A stretch of 64,000 bases of DNA, from contig JARDYH010000007.1 of assembly GCA_029215795.1 (NCBI GenBank), positions 94,627,263-94,691,262 of the forward strand, given 5' to 3'. How positions within the stretch are numbered: position 1 is the first letter of the stretch; each line of letters starts with the position of its first letter. This stretch comes from Anniella stebbinsi (lineage: Eukaryota > Chordata > Lepidosauria > Squamata > Anniellidae). Position numbers and translations under genes: made by a program. The notes beneath the pieces were generated by a model. The model worked only from the letters and a program-made list of their open reading frames with translations, did no database searches and was not told where the DNA came from. This document shows positions 56,701 to 60,372 of the stretch, one piece after another.

Positions 56701-59673
56701 ACCGAGCTCACGGAGCGGCTCAACTCCCGTTCCAGCCAAATCGACCAGGCCATTGTCAAAAGCACCCAGTACCAAGAGCTGCTTCAGGTGTTGTCTGAGA
56801 AGGTGAAGGCTGCTGGGCAGCGCCTGAGCACCCAACCTGCCATCAGCACCCAGCCAGAGGCTGTGAAGCAGCAGCTGGAGGAAATGAGCGAAATCCGGTC
56901 CGACCTGGAGCAGCTGGAAGATGAGATCACGGAGGCTCAGGCCTTGTGTGAAGAGCTCTCTGGTTTCATTGGAGAACCGTACCTCAAGGATGAACTGAAG
57001 AAGCGCTTGGAGACTGTGGCTGTCCCTCTTAGGGGCTTGGAGGACTTGGCAGGTATGGTCAAAAATATTCTAAAACATAAGACCATCAGCTGCCAAACCA
57101 CACTTCACAGAATTTGGAAATACCAGTGGTACCATTTAGACTAGAAGTAGAACCCAGGCCAAACAGCTGTGGGAAGATGGTTCAGTAGGCAATTACAGCC
57201 CAGTGGAATCTTGACTTACCGGATCTGGTTAAACTAAAGCTCCAGCCTCTGGGCCATCCGCACATGGACACAGCAGCAAAATCTGGTGTGTCTCTGAGCA
57301 CATACGGAACAGGGAGACACAGTCCAAGTCAGCTCCCATGTGAGGGCTCTTCTGTGATACCATGTGTTGGTCATATTGACGCGTTACATTGTTCAGGTAC
57401 ATCTCTAACATTTTTGTTGCCTCTCCCTATAAGCCACCCTTAGCACAATATCTGCACACAGAAGCAGAGTTTCAGAAAAGGAAAAAAGCCAATTTTGCAC
57501 TCTTGCTTTAACGTGATGGGTGAGATAACAAAGGCACCAAAATTCATTAATATTGGTTGGTGGGGGGTTGTGTGTTGTTGTTTTTAATGAGCAAATTTGG
57601 ACTGGTCTTCTGAATCCTCCATGTTTGTCAAGATTAGGCTCAGCCAACCTTATGAAAAACATTGCTCCCTCCCTCCCTCCCCAAAAGGTGAAATCGGATA
57701 CTGGCACATGGCATCCCAACACCCTGTCAGCTGAAAATGTCTCCACCCCCATGTTCCATTAAATATAGCAGAGAAATGACTGGGATGTTTCTCAGGTTTC
57801 CCTTTCTGCAGGTGCCCAAAGTGGGAGGGAAAAGGAAGTGGGGTGATTAGGCTAGACTCCATTGTGTACGCCTGAAAGGAAGCAGTGTCAGCCCATCCCA
57901 TCCCAATTTGAGCGCTGTGCTTAAAGTCTAGACACTTAAATTCTAAGGAAATAGATGTCCTGGGGATCCTGCAGAATTGGCATCTTTCTACCTGAGGGGC
58001 CCCATGACCCATATTGCGGCCACATGGCTTCCCTAGATTGTCTTACTTTTAAAGGTGCACCAAATTACCTTTCTGTTGGAAGGCGCTCATTTCTAACAAT
58101 TGGAAGAATAATTCATGCCTTGGGTACATTAGAAAAGATTCTGCCTAGTTTATGAAATGCGTTTTTAACAGTGCATCATCCCTGCCTCCTCCAACTTTCA
58201 GGTGACCGGATGAATCGATTGCAGACGGCACTCGCAAGCTCCCAGCAGTTCCAGCAGACGTTTGATGAGCTCCATACTTGGCTGGAATGCAAACTGAGAC
58301 AGCAGGCACAGAGCGGGCCAATCTCAGCCAAACTGGAGAGGTTGCAGTCTCAGATCCAGGAGCAGGAAGACCTGCAGAAGAGCCTCAACCAACACAGGGG
58401 CTCCTATGAGATGATTGTGGTGGAGGGCGAGTCTTTGCTTCTCTCTGTTCATCCTGGGGAGGAAAAGGCCAGTTTGCAAGGCCAGCTCATCAACTTGAAA
58501 ACAAACTGGGAGGAGCTTAGTAAGCAGATTGTGGACCGGCACTCCAGACTCAAGGACTGCTTACAGAAGGCTCAGAAATACCAGCGTCATGTAGAAGACC
58601 TTTTCCCATGGGTGGAGGATTGCAAGTTAAAGATGCTGGAGCTGGAAGTCACTCTGGATCCAGTGCAGCTGGAAGCCACTCTTCTGAGGTCAAAGGCCAT
58701 GTGGAGCGATGTGGAGAAACGGCGCTCTCTTCTGGAGATGCTGAACAGTGCCGCTGACATCCTCATTAATGCATCAGAAATGGACGAAGACGACGTCCGG
58801 GATGAGAAAGCAAGGATCAACCAGAAGATGGATGCCATTACAGAAGAGCTCCAAGCAAAGACTGGTTCCCTTGAAGAAATGTCACAACGCCTGAAGGAGT
58901 TCCAAGAAAGTCTTCGGAACATTGAGAAGAAACTAGAAGGGACAAAGCACCAGCTTGAAATCTATGAGGCTCTAGGCCCTCAGGCCTGCAGCAGTAAGAA
59001 CTTGGAGAAGCTGAGAGTCCAACAGGAAACTCTCCAGGCATTGGAACCCCAGGTGGATTACCTAAGAAATTTCACTCAAGGTCTGGTGGAAGATGCTCCA
59101 GATGGGTCAGACTCCTCTCATCTCTTAAGCCAGGCTGAGGTTGCCCAGCAAGATTTCAAAGCAGTCAAACAAAAAGTCAATGAATGTTGTGTACTTATGG
59201 AAAGCAAACTTGAAGGGATTGGACAATTTAATAACCATGTTCGGGAGATGTTCTCTCAGCTGGCTGACCTAGACGACGAGTTAGATAGCATGGGCCCAGT
59301 TGGGAGAGACATGGACAGCCTCCAGTCCCAAGCAGAAGATGTCCATGAATTCCTGAGCAAACTTCAGCAGCTGAGGTTGGATATCCAAGCTTCTGAAGAT
59401 AAATGCAATCAGATGTTGGACGATGAAGGAAGCCCTGACCTCATAGGACTGAGACGTGAACTGGAGACTTTAAATAAGCAATGTGGAAAGTTGACTGAAA
59501 GAGGCAAAAGTCACCTGGAGCAGGTGGACACAACACTGGCTCGTGTCAAGGACTTCTACAACAAGCTGAAGGAGTTGAACCACATGACAGCCACTGCAGA
59601 AGAGAGTGAAGCATTGCAATGGGTGGTCGGGACAGAGGTGGATGTGATCAACCAGCAGCTGTCGGATTTCAAG
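798..59673 (+). CDS. MACF1: MACF1 (spectraplakin), partial: 25 internal coding exons
   Basis: Spectraplakin that links F-actin to microtubules, with roles in cell migration, cortical microtubule capture and Wnt signalling (family knowledge). The 25 exons listed separately join in one frame of 3,803 codons with GT/AG introns throughout. The joined protein follows human MACF1 as I remember it almost end to end: the [10 protein letters not shown] block, the two plakin-repeat blocks, the [10 protein letters not shown] / [10 protein letters not shown] exon, the [12 protein letters not shown] linker and the spectrin rod through the block ending in LSDFK. The N-terminal calponin-homology domains and the C-terminal EF-hand and GAR modules are outside the window. 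The paralogue DST has the same layout, but the remembered sequence match favours MACF1. No frameshift or premature stop was found in any exon. Confidence 0.96.
1164..1252 (+). CDS. MACF1: MACF1 exon 2 of window
   Basis: 89 nt, from acceptor CATCAG to donor AA|GTGAGT. It encodes [20 protein letters not shown] followed by QIFLAKHSH. Two bases of a split lysine codon are completed by the next exon. Helical heptad pattern. Confidence 0.95.
1473..1511. repeat. (TTA)n microsatellite
   Basis: About 13 perfect copies of TTA/TAT. It sits at the end of a reverse-oriented LINE tail and probably grew from that element's 3' terminal repeat. Confidence 0.9.
1512..1560 (-). mobile_element. 3' tail of an L2-type LINE
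   Basis: The stretch containing AGCTCTCTGGGCGGTTTAC is the reverse complement of the tail at 32405-32460 (AACCACCCAGAGAGCTTCGG...). The two copies show that this is a shared LINE 3' end. Confidence 0.65.
1700..1825 (+). mobile_element. Degenerate tRNA-derived SINE
   Basis: Contains a B-box-like CAGGTTCAAGCC at about 1730. Further on is CCTGCCTGAAGAGCTGCAGCC, which resembles the core of the SINE at 44914. Low identity; boundaries approximate. Confidence 0.45.
1946..2081 (+). CDS. MACF1: MACF1 exon 3 of window; last exon before the plakin-repeat cassette
   Basis: 136 nt, from acceptor CCTGCAG to donor AAG|GTAGCA, ending in phase 0. It encodes [20 protein letters not shown]... to ...HMAQETAHK. 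In human MACF1a the equivalent end (remembered as ...HQTEQK) joins directly to TLQKQQNT, which corresponds here to the exon at 23062. In MACF1b it joins the giant exon at 5687. Confidence 0.95.
2082..5686. other. 3.6-kb intron before the plakin-repeat exon
   Basis: No exon or RNA gene seen. It holds a G-rich patch at 3627-3647, a (CT)n tract near 5141-5162, and a long pyrimidine tract running into the acceptor at 5686. The open frames on the minus strand here (for example 4917-5489) are low complexity and carry no domain. Confidence 0.7.
5635..5686 (+). promoter_or_regulatory. Long (CT)n pyrimidine tract at the acceptor of the giant exon
   Basis: A (CT)n microsatellite (5635-5657) passes into CCCACCTCCCACCTCCCC, then TTTTTT and CTCTAG. 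It forms a pyrimidine tract of about 50 nt. CUCUCU is a known type of binding site for polypyrimidine-tract-binding proteins; regulation of this exon by them is inference. Confidence 0.6.
5687..10963 (+). CDS. MACF1: MACF1 giant plakin-repeat exon (1,759 codons)
   Basis: One 5,277-nt open exon, phase 0 at both ends, from acceptor TTCTCTAG to donor AAG|GTAGGT. It starts [20 protein letters not shown]. Residues 1-400 form the first block of plectin/plakin repeats (units like [20 protein letters not shown]). Residues about 400-720 are an acidic, unstructured linker. Residues about 720-1206 form the second block ([14 protein letters not shown] to [14 protein letters not shown]). The last ~550 residues are low-complexity and charged, with basic clusters near residues 1327-1345 and 1470-1485. 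Plectin repeats in relatives bind intermediate filaments or the Golgi; MACF1b localises to the Golgi (family knowledge). The open frame runs on to 11020, but the last codons are intron. This is the exon that defines MACF1b. Confidence 0.96.
10964..11860. other. Intron with a short perfect palindrome
   Basis: AT-rich. Contains a possible LINE-like tail around 11350-11460 and a perfect 26-bp palindrome at 11693-11718. No gene. Confidence 0.65.
11693..11718. repeat. Perfect 26-bp palindrome
   Basis: The half-site AGATAAGCTTTTA is followed directly by its exact reverse complement. No loop. Confidence 0.9.
11861..12010 (+). CDS. MACF1: MACF1 exon 5 of window (50 codons)
   Basis: Phase 0/0, from acceptor CCCACAG to donor GTG|GTAAGA. 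It encodes [20 protein letters not shown] to LQDQLRQAV. Human MACF1b has a similar segment (RQLCLEHDEKLVSYLSLLRN, from memory). Start of the helical rod on the MACF1b side; part of the skippable block. Confidence 0.94.
12921..13147. mobile_element. Harbinger-like MITE, GGCTGAATTCGGAC family, copy 1
   Basis: Ends are inverted: GGCTGAATTCGGACGACACA on the left and the complement of GGCTGAATTCGGACAACACA on the right. Flanked by the 3-bp direct repeat AAT. No coding capacity. Other copies lie at 35803-36034, 49012-49548 and 54609-54829. Confidence 0.8.
13307..13358. repeat. (GA)n followed by (GGAA)n microsatellite
   Basis: About 18 GA dinucleotides, then four GGAA units. Confidence 0.9.
13793..13945 (-). 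mobile_element. MIR-like CORE-SINE, antisense
   Basis: Reads like the reverse strand of MIR: GAATGAGGCTGAGAGAGAGT, then AAGTTCAAGGTCAAG, then CTTGAAACCCGGGTCC and a CACTTTAGCCA end. Recognised from memory of the MIR consensus; boundaries approximate. Confidence 0.6.
14184..14399 (+). CDS. MACF1: MACF1 exon 6 of window (72 codons)
   Basis: Phase 0/0, from acceptor CCCCTTAG to donor AAG|GTACTG. It encodes [10 protein letters not shown]... [20 protein letters not shown]. The [15 protein letters not shown] core is identical to human MACF1 as remembered. Confidence 0.95.
14400..15974. other. Intron with a C-run and a 24-bp tandem duplication
   Basis: Contains a C-run (14709-14722) and a perfect 24-bp direct duplication (15604-15651). 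No recognised element otherwise. Confidence 0.7.
15604..15651. repeat. Perfect 24-bp tandem duplication
   Basis: Two adjacent identical copies of a unit starting TGTTGTGGAAGAGTCACTGT. Confidence 0.9.
15975..16124 (+). CDS. MACF1: MACF1 exon 7 of window (50 codons)
   Basis: Phase 0/0, from acceptor TTTTGAG (GAG, not the usual CAG) to donor ACG|GTAGTC. It encodes [20 protein letters not shown] to [10 protein letters not shown], parallel to human KVLNQHTQLEGRLQDLRAWV. Spectrin-like helix with the typical Trp. Confidence 0.95.
16270..17040 (-). mobile_element. L1-type LINE fragment (ORF2 C-terminal part)
   Basis: On the minus strand, 16849-16283 is open for 188 codons. It contains [25 protein letters not shown]-like [20 protein letters not shown], and [20 protein letters not shown]. 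These are features of the C-terminal, cysteine-containing end of vertebrate L1 ORF2 proteins. AT-rich sequence continues to about 17040. Both ends are truncated; no reverse transcriptase core remains. Confidence 0.8.
18036..18061. repeat. (CT)n microsatellite
   Basis: About 13 CT units inside the intron. Confidence 0.9.
18439..18666 (+). CDS. MACF1: MACF1 exon 8 of window (76 codons)
   Basis: Phase 0/0, from acceptor TGGTCAG to donor CAG|GTGATG. It encodes [20 protein letters not shown] then [11 protein letters not shown] and [19 protein letters not shown]. The [14 protein letters not shown] core is identical to human MACF1 as remembered. Last exon of the block that MACF1a skips. Confidence 0.95.
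18667..23061. other. 4.4-kb intron, mostly unannotated
   Basis: The stretch 19500-19615 has a CTGATGATGAG / AACATTTGTAC pattern on the minus strand, like the foldback-associated motif described in the findings. Around 20967-21035 is a weak copy of the short palindromic repeat seen at 27869 and 42429. No exon or RNA gene seen. The acceptor at 23061 (CCAAAATTCTAAATAG) has almost no pyrimidine tract. Confidence 0.6.
23062..23211 (+). CDS. MACF1: MACF1 exon 9 of window (50 codons); first exon common to MACF1a and MACF1b
   Basis: Phase 0/0, from acceptor CTAAATAG to donor AAG|GTAAGC. It encodes [20 protein letters not shown] to [12 protein letters not shown], parallel to human TLQKQQNTCHQQLEDLCSWV. 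The first residues lie upstream of any ATG, so the boundary was set from the splice site and homology. Confidence 0.94.
23450..23667 (+). mobile_element. Interspersed repeat of uncertain class
   Basis: The sequence around GGGGGTTAGACACATTTATG, GGCTATCAATGGCTG and ATGCTGGACTAGATGGGCCC matches a repeat I know as common in reptile genomes, but I cannot assign its class. Boundaries approximate. Confidence 0.5.
23783..24003 (-). mobile_element. CR1 LINE, 3' fragment
   Basis: Begins AATCCTAGAATAGGAAAGTT and reads through the CR1 3' region (CTGCTCGGTGCAGGAATCCA, CTTTTTCC-type block), parallel to the copies at 26203 and 53583. 5'-truncated. Confidence 0.85.
24624..24857 (+). CDS. MACF1: MACF1 exon 10 of window (78 codons)
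   Basis: Phase 0/0, from acceptor CCATTAG to donor AAG|GTAAAG. It encodes [40 protein letters not shown] and ...VVQQQTEK. Spectrin repeat; parallel to human DLQDDIQNRATSFATVVKDI. Confidence 0.95.
25655..25755. mobile_element. Short inverted-repeat element, 'actacaactcccat' family
   Basis: TTGGACTACAAGTCCCACAA is followed about 25 nt later by its inverse GGGAATTGTAGTCCAACACA. The same core recurs at 33058, 33411, 36935, 47530 and 61202. Probably a hAT-type MITE. Confidence 0.6.
26203..27250 (-). mobile_element. CR1 LINE fragment (3' end and part of reverse transcriptase)
   Basis: On the minus strand the translated pieces include [20 protein letters not shown], where ADDTK is the reverse-transcriptase ADD box, and [20 protein letters not shown] further on. 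The 3' end lies at 26203 (ATCATAGAATCATTGAATAG). Stop codons and a nested insertion at about 26766-26865 break it. Same region as the copy at 53583-55930. Confidence 0.88.
26766..26865 (+). mobile_element. Short retroelement tail nested in CR1
   Basis: Interrupts the CR1 text between GCAGCCACATC and CACACTGTTGGC; these are adjacent in the copy at 53.6-55.9 kb. It ends in a (CAAT)n tail at 26837-26862, typical of a 5'-truncated LINE or SINE insertion. Confidence 0.7.
27545..27855 (+). mobile_element. L2-type LINE 3' fragment
   Basis: Contains the GGCCCCCACCAACTGGAAAA block and ends CCAGAGAGCATTGTCTGATG ... ATAAATAAAT, the tail type also seen at 32405 and 39545. Confidence 0.7.
27869..27950. 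repeat. Short imperfect palindromic repeat, copy 1
   Basis: GCGCAATCCAATCCATATC and GGGGTATAGATTGCAGC form opposing ends, with GTAAGTTCCACTGATTTCAG / GGGGCTTACTCACAGGTAAG between. Matching copy at 42429-42512. Confidence 0.6.
28114..28324. mobile_element. MITE, GGGTGYTTCC family, copy 1
   Basis: Left end GGGTGTTTCCGGACGGAGG; the right end read in reverse is GGGTGCTTCCAGACACGTC. 211 bp, no coding capacity. A second full copy is at 42644-42849 and a partial one near 40315-40432. Confidence 0.7.
28807..29019 (+). CDS. MACF1: MACF1 exon 11 of window (71 codons)
   Basis: Phase 0/0, from acceptor TTTCCAG to donor AAG|GTGGGA. It encodes [26 protein letters not shown]... to NLHYNNLK. Only the first part resembles human KAAKELAENKKKIDALLDWV; the second half has diverged strongly. 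The flanking exons fix it as the equivalent exon. Confidence 0.92.
29282..29818 (+). CDS. MACF1: MACF1 exon 12 of window (179 codons)
   Basis: Phase 0/0, from acceptor TTTCCAG to donor AAG|GTACAA. It encodes [40 protein letters not shown], then [20 protein letters not shown] and [10 protein letters not shown]. The [19 protein letters not shown] stretch matches human MACF1 as remembered and interrupts a spectrin-type pattern. RRQGS is a basic phosphosite-like motif. Confidence 0.96.
29819..30399. other. Short intron with a G-run
   Basis: Contains a 16-nt G-run at 30293-30308. Nothing else recognised. Confidence 0.7.
30400..30576 (+). CDS. MACF1: MACF1 exon 13 of window (59 codons)
   Basis: Phase 0/0, from acceptor CTTGCAG to donor AAA|GTAAGC. 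It encodes [20 protein letters not shown] to [18 protein letters not shown] is identical to human. Confidence 0.95.
30577..31068. other. Short intron, nothing recognised
   Basis: No repeat or RNA gene identified in these 492 nt. Confidence 0.6.
31069..31192 (+). CDS. MACF1: MACF1 exon 14 of window
   Basis: 124 nt, from acceptor GGAACAG to donor CAG|GTAATA, ending in phase 1. It encodes [20 protein letters not shown] ... [19 protein letters not shown] matches human MACF1. A longer open frame runs on into the intron and is not coding. Confidence 0.95.
31453..31511. repeat. Short inverted repeat
   Basis: Left AGACATCTTAAACCCTGCT; right end reads in reverse AGACACTTTAAACCCTGCTG. About 19-bp arms around a short spacer, lying directly beside the L2 fragment. 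Confidence 0.6.
31515..32486 (+). mobile_element. L2-type LINE, 3' part
   Basis: Translates in pieces as [24 protein letters not shown], then a stretch with RLDYC-type text, then [30 protein letters not shown]. These are typical of the C-terminal part of L2/CR1-clade reverse transcriptases. Ends AACCACCCAGAGAGCTTCGG ... with a (CAT)n run at 32461-32486. Frameshifts and stops break it. Confidence 0.88.
32714..32922 (+). CDS. MACF1: MACF1 exon 15 of window
   Basis: 209 nt, from acceptor CCCTCAG to donor ATG|GTAAGA. It encodes (V)[40 protein letters not shown] and IQEALATNM. Matches human [20 protein letters not shown] as remembered. Confidence 0.95.
33054..33165. mobile_element. 'actacaactcccat' family MITE
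   Basis: Starts CAGGGGTGGCCAAAGGTAGA, a hAT-like terminus, and contains GGAATACTGGGAGTTGAAGT. Partial inverted symmetry. Confidence 0.55.
33411..33490. mobile_element. 'actacaactcccat' family MITE, truncated
   Basis: Contains CAGCCTTCTCCAATCTGGTG and TTGGACTACAACTCCCATCA, ending near AACATGGCCATGG. Only one half of the usual palindrome is present. Confidence 0.6.
33705..34022 (+). CDS. MACF1: MACF1 exon 16 of window (106 codons)
   Basis: Phase 0/0, from acceptor TTTGACAG to donor CAG|GTGGGA. It encodes [40 protein letters not shown] and [35 protein letters not shown] is identical to human as remembered. Confidence 0.96.
34023..35188. other. Intron, nothing recognised but a C-run
   Basis: C-run at 35008-35020. 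No transposon or RNA gene identified. Confidence 0.6.
35189..35358 (+). CDS. MACF1: MACF1 exon 17 of window
   Basis: 170 nt, from acceptor GCTGCCAG to donor AG|GTAAGA, ending with two bases of an Arg codon. It encodes [30 protein letters not shown]... QKAARE(R). DLDTLEHL and ELSSCGFA match human. Confidence 0.95.
35803..36034. mobile_element. Harbinger-like MITE, GGCTGAATTCGGAC family, copy 2
   Basis: Left GGCTGAATTCGGACAACACG, right the complement of GGCTGAATTCGGACGACACA. Flanked by the 3-bp direct repeat AGT. In reverse orientation to copy 1. Confidence 0.82.
36391..36809. mobile_element. hAT-like MITE with an 8-bp target duplication
   Basis: Starts TAGGGTGACCA and ends TGGTCACCCTA (perfect for 10 bp, then fading). 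Flanked on both sides by the identical 8-bp GATTTAAG (36383-36390 and 36810-36817). TAG/CAG-type termini with an 8-bp duplication are characteristic of hAT transposons. 419 bp, no open frame with a transposase motif. Confidence 0.85.
36935..37050. mobile_element. 'actacaactcccat' family MITE
   Basis: CACTGCAACTCCCATTACTC is followed by its inverse CAATGGGAGTTGCAGCCTTC. Outer parts CCCAACCTGATGCCTTCCAG / TTGGAGGGCACAGAAGGGCT are also roughly inverted. Confidence 0.65.
37701..38400. mobile_element. Solo LTR (LTR retrotransposon or endogenous retrovirus)
   Basis: Begins TGTGAAGGTTTC and ends GGAAACCCTGACA, so TG...CA with partly inverted ends. Flanked by GTGTG on both sides (37696-37700, 38401-38405). 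The left boundary is uncertain by 2 nt because it falls in a GT run. No internal gag, pol or env sequence remains, so it is a recombined solo LTR. Orientation not determined. Confidence 0.75.
38631..38745 (-). mobile_element. 115-bp LINE/SINE tail fragment nested in the foldback arm
   Basis: Starts TAATAATTTATTTCTTACCT and contains GGATTGAGGCGGGGAACAAC, the reverse of a LINE-type tail. Flanked by TGCTA on both sides (38626-38630, 38746-38750). Removing it restores the arm, which matches the intact left arm. Confidence 0.75.
38790..39601 (+). mobile_element. L2-type LINE, 3' part
   Basis: Parallel to the copy at 31515-32486: GTGTTCAACCCATTCTGGAT, CTATCTGGACAGAGATAGCT, TTGTTTGGATTACTGTGACA, AAATGGCTTGGGGCCAGGCT and the tail AACCACCCAAAGAGCTTTAC. 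More decayed; frame broken. Confidence 0.85.
39763..39787. repeat. (GGA)n microsatellite
   Basis: About eight AGG units. Confidence 0.85.
40315..40432. mobile_element. MITE, GGGTGYTTCC family, partial copy
   Basis: AGAGGGTTACAAATGGTAGG, ATGTAGTCTGGATACCCCCC and ACCTGGAAGCATCC line up with the right half of copy 1 (AGGGTTACAAGTGGGGAACG, TGTCTGGAAGCACCC). Left half missing. Confidence 0.6.
40776..40932 (+). CDS. MACF1: MACF1 exon 18 of window
   Basis: 157 nt, from acceptor CCCTTCAG to donor GAG|GTGGGC, ending in phase 0. It encodes [54 protein letters not shown] matches human. Confidence 0.95.
40982..41224 (+). mobile_element. Sauria SINE
   Basis: tRNA-related head GAGAGCCAGTGTGGCGTAGT with A-box-like TGGCGTAGTGGCG and B-box-like GAGTTCTAGTCCC. 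Then GGTGACTTTGGGCCAGTCAC, CTACCTCATAGGATTGTTGC and the LINE-derived tail ending GTAATAAATA. Sauria SINEs are restricted to squamate reptiles (established), so this is the best taxonomic marker in the window. Confidence 0.9.
41785..41827. repeat. Hairpin, 17-bp stem
   Basis: AAACAGTGGTTTGCTGC and the inverse of AAACAGTGGTTTACTGC with a 9-nt loop; one mismatch. Preceded by an (AAAC)n run. Confidence 0.75.
42235..42620 (+). mobile_element. L2-like LINE 3' fragment
   Basis: Contains CAGCCAAATTATGGAATGGC CTCCCAAAGG and a TTAGAAATCTGTGAGCTACT tail, like the other L2-type 3' ends. Split by the palindromic repeat at 42429-42512. Confidence 0.6.
42429..42512. repeat. Short imperfect palindromic repeat, copy 2
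   Basis: GTGATTCTATACATGTCTGC and GTGGGTATAGGATTGCAGC are opposed, around ACCATTGAGTTCAATTGGG. Same repeat as 27869-27950. Confidence 0.65.
42644..42849. mobile_element. MITE, GGGTGYTTCC family, copy 2
   Basis: Left GGGTGCTTCCAGTCGAG; right end in reverse GGGTGCTTCCAGATGGAG. 206 bp. The inside differs from copy 1, so they may be two subfamilies. Confidence 0.72.
42972..43089 (+). CDS. MACF1: MACF1 exon 19 of window
   Basis: 118 nt, from acceptor TTGCCAG to donor CAG|GTAAGA, ending in phase 1. It encodes [39 protein letters not shown]. Human: LVEEINCKGTSLENLIMEIT from memory. Confidence 0.94.
43362..43580 (+). mobile_element. tRNA-derived SINE, decayed
   Basis: TAGCCCAGCGATGGAGCCAC, CTTTGCCCTCCAGAAGATCT, CCTGGAGCTGTGGAAAGCC and the 3' part GACTCAGTATAATGCAGCTT line up with the family at 44914. 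Confidence 0.65.
44711..44774. repeat. Compound (CT)n/(TCTG)n/(CA)n microsatellite
   Basis: CT and TCTG units followed by about nine CA units. Confidence 0.85.
44914..45060 (+). mobile_element. tRNA-derived SINE, 3'-truncated
   Basis: GGAGCTGTAGCTTAGGGTGA (A box) and CCCAGATTCGATCCCC (B box) form a tRNA-like head. The body has ATCCTGCCTGAAACCCTGGA GAGCC. It continues past the tRNA length, so it is a SINE, not a tRNA gene. Confidence 0.75.
46398..46460 (+). CDS. MACF1: MACF1 exon 20 of window: 63-nt linker exon
   Basis: 63 nt, from acceptor TGCTTAG to donor AAAG|GTGAGG, entered and left in phase 1. It encodes (G)[20 protein letters not shown], a Gly/Ser-rich flexible linker between spectrin repeats. 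Human [12 protein letters not shown] is near identical. Length is a multiple of three and the phases match, so skipping would keep the frame. Confidence 0.94.
46461..47938. other. Intron with a foldback-type motif and a MITE
   Basis: At 46870-46905 the text CTCCTGATGAGGGCAGAAGC CGAAACATTTAG resembles the motif in the two long foldback elements. Also a (CT)n run (47046-47065) and an 'actacaactcccat'-type MITE (47525-47640). Confidence 0.6.
47525..47640. mobile_element. 'actacaactcccat' family MITE, decayed
   Basis: CTCTCCCAACCTG, GACCGCAACACCCACTATTC CCAGCCAGCATGGCC and CAGTCCAATGTGTTTGGAGA, in the order found in other copies. Confidence 0.6.
47939..48180 (+). CDS. MACF1: MACF1 exon 21 of window
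   Basis: 242 nt, from acceptor TGTGTAG to donor AAG|GTTTGG, which is a weak donor. It encodes (D)[40 protein letters not shown] and [28 protein letters not shown] and WLESKE match human. Confidence 0.95.
48181..48685. other. Short AT-rich intron
   Basis: No repeat or RNA gene identified in 505 nt. Confidence 0.6.
48686..48815 (+). CDS. MACF1: MACF1 exon 22 of window
   Basis: 130 nt, from acceptor CCCAATAG to donor TTAA|GTACGT, ending in phase 1. It encodes [43 protein letters not shown]. Human [20 protein letters not shown] as remembered. Confidence 0.95.
49012..49548. mobile_element. Composite Harbinger-like MITE, GGCTGAATTCGGAC family, copy 3
   Basis: Begins GGGTTCAGACAACACAATAA and ends TTGACTATTGTGTTGTCTGA ATGCAGCC. 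The right half (CAACTCAACGCTGATCCTAA onward) is homologous to copies 1, 2 and 4. The left half contains repeated GTTGGTTATTT units. No clear target duplication. Probably two related elements joined or nested. Confidence 0.65.
49680..49701. repeat. (ACC)n microsatellite
   Basis: About seven ACC units. Confidence 0.85.
50255..50290. repeat. Perfect 18-bp tandem duplication
   Basis: Two adjacent copies of CAGTGGATGATGCTATAT. Confidence 0.9.
51718..51917 (+). CDS. MACF1: MACF1 exon 23 of window
   Basis: 200 nt, from acceptor CATTCAG to donor CAG|GTGAGA, ending in phase 0. It encodes (N)[40 protein letters not shown] and [17 protein letters not shown]. The [19 protein letters not shown] end is identical to human MACF1 as remembered. 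Confidence 0.96.
52850..53498. mobile_element. Foldback element with nearly identical ~310-bp arms
   Basis: Left arm 52850-53158, right arm 53189-53498, 30-nt loop. The arms differ at only a handful of positions. Each holds GGCCAAACGCGTTTCGAC or its inverse. The loop contains a short direct repeat (ACCATTCACAAGCA twice). The surrounding insert, which reaches 53539 on the right, is flanked by the 12-bp direct repeat AACCAGCTTAAA (52840-52851 and 53540-53551). No coding capacity. Confidence 0.88.
53583..55930 (-). mobile_element. CR1 LINE, 5'-truncated, with endonuclease and reverse-transcriptase remnants
   Basis: On the minus strand, from 5' to 3': an endonuclease piece with [15 protein letters not shown] and [13 protein letters not shown]; a linker with [20 protein letters not shown]; reverse-transcriptase [20 protein letters not shown]; then [20 protein letters not shown] (the ADD box altered to AND) and the 3' [20 protein letters not shown] region, ending at 53583 with AGAATCATAGAATAGTAGAG. 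Stops and frameshifts make it inactive. A MITE sits at 54609-54829. Confidence 0.9.
54609..54829. mobile_element. Harbinger-like MITE inside CR1, GGCTGAATTCGGAC family, copy 4
   Basis: Left GGCTCAATTTGGACGACACA; right ends AATTGAGCC. The inside matches copy 1 (GTCAACTCAGCGCTGATCCT). CR1 text continues on both sides, so it inserted after the CR1. The flanking triplets (TTT and ACT) do not match, so the target duplication has decayed. Confidence 0.8.
56557..57052 (+). CDS. MACF1: MACF1 exon 24 of window (165 codons)
   Basis: 496 nt, from acceptor ATTTCAG to donor GCAG|GTATGG, ending in phase 1. It encodes [44 protein letters not shown] and [20 protein letters not shown]. Two spectrin-type helices with high identity to human. 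Confidence 0.96.
57053..58201. other. Intron, nothing recognised
   Basis: No recognisable mobile element or RNA gene in 1,149 nt. Confidence 0.6.
58202..59673 (+). CDS. MACF1: MACF1 exon 25 of window: large spectrin-repeat exon
   Basis: 1,472 nt, from acceptor CTTTCAG to donor AAG|GTAAGG, ending in phase 0. It encodes (G)[78 protein letters not shown] text, [20 protein letters not shown] and [20 protein letters not shown]. About four spectrin repeats in one exon, very close to human. The next human exon (starting MFQKEQVDPL) is not in the window. Confidence 0.97.
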
Positions 59674-60372
59674 GTAAGGACCTTTCCGTCTGGAAGGTAG
59701 TTTCCATTTTCATGCTGAATGCAGTGCTGTTCCTACCCTCAGTTTTCTTGCAATAGCACCATTTTTCAGTATCTCATCTTTTTCCTAGAACTCTCTTTAT
59801 CATATAAACACTGCCAAGGTAGGTCACACAAACCATTGACTGGAAGTTCATGTATGGCAGAAAATTTAGGGTGGTCAAATTTAGGGAGCTTTTCATTTGT
59901 TGTGTTTTACCTGTATCTCCCACATGAAAAGCTTGATATGTAATGCTTAAAAACATGTCTTTGATATGGATGCATGTCCCGTGGAGTCTTCAGCTATCAG
60001 CAACTTCCTACAGCATATGCCCCTTATTTATTTAGAATTTTTATTTCTCAACATTTAACTTGAATTTGGCTTGAAGATTCAGTAACTCACAGCTTCCATG
60101 GCTATCCTATGAAATGCCCTTTTATCATTAGAGGCATATTTGACAAATGAGCTTGTGCCCGTGCTGCTTTAGAGCAGTAATTCCTACCTACACTGTGTGC
60201 CTTAAGAGAACTGGAAGTGCATCACGGGAAGCAAAGCAAGTCATTAAAGGCTTTTGTGCCTCCCACCACTCTAGGAGGAGACTGCCCGTGGGTTCTCTGC
60301 ATGATTTGCTGGTCTGTCCTTACCTGCTTCCTCCAGTGGGGCCATGTTCCTGCATTGTTCCATTCCCAATGT

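Noticed and set aside
798..59673. DST (dystonin) instead of MACF1
   Set aside because: DST has the same architecture, but many exact stretches ([54 protein letters not shown]) match human MACF1 as remembered. An alignment to both would settle it.
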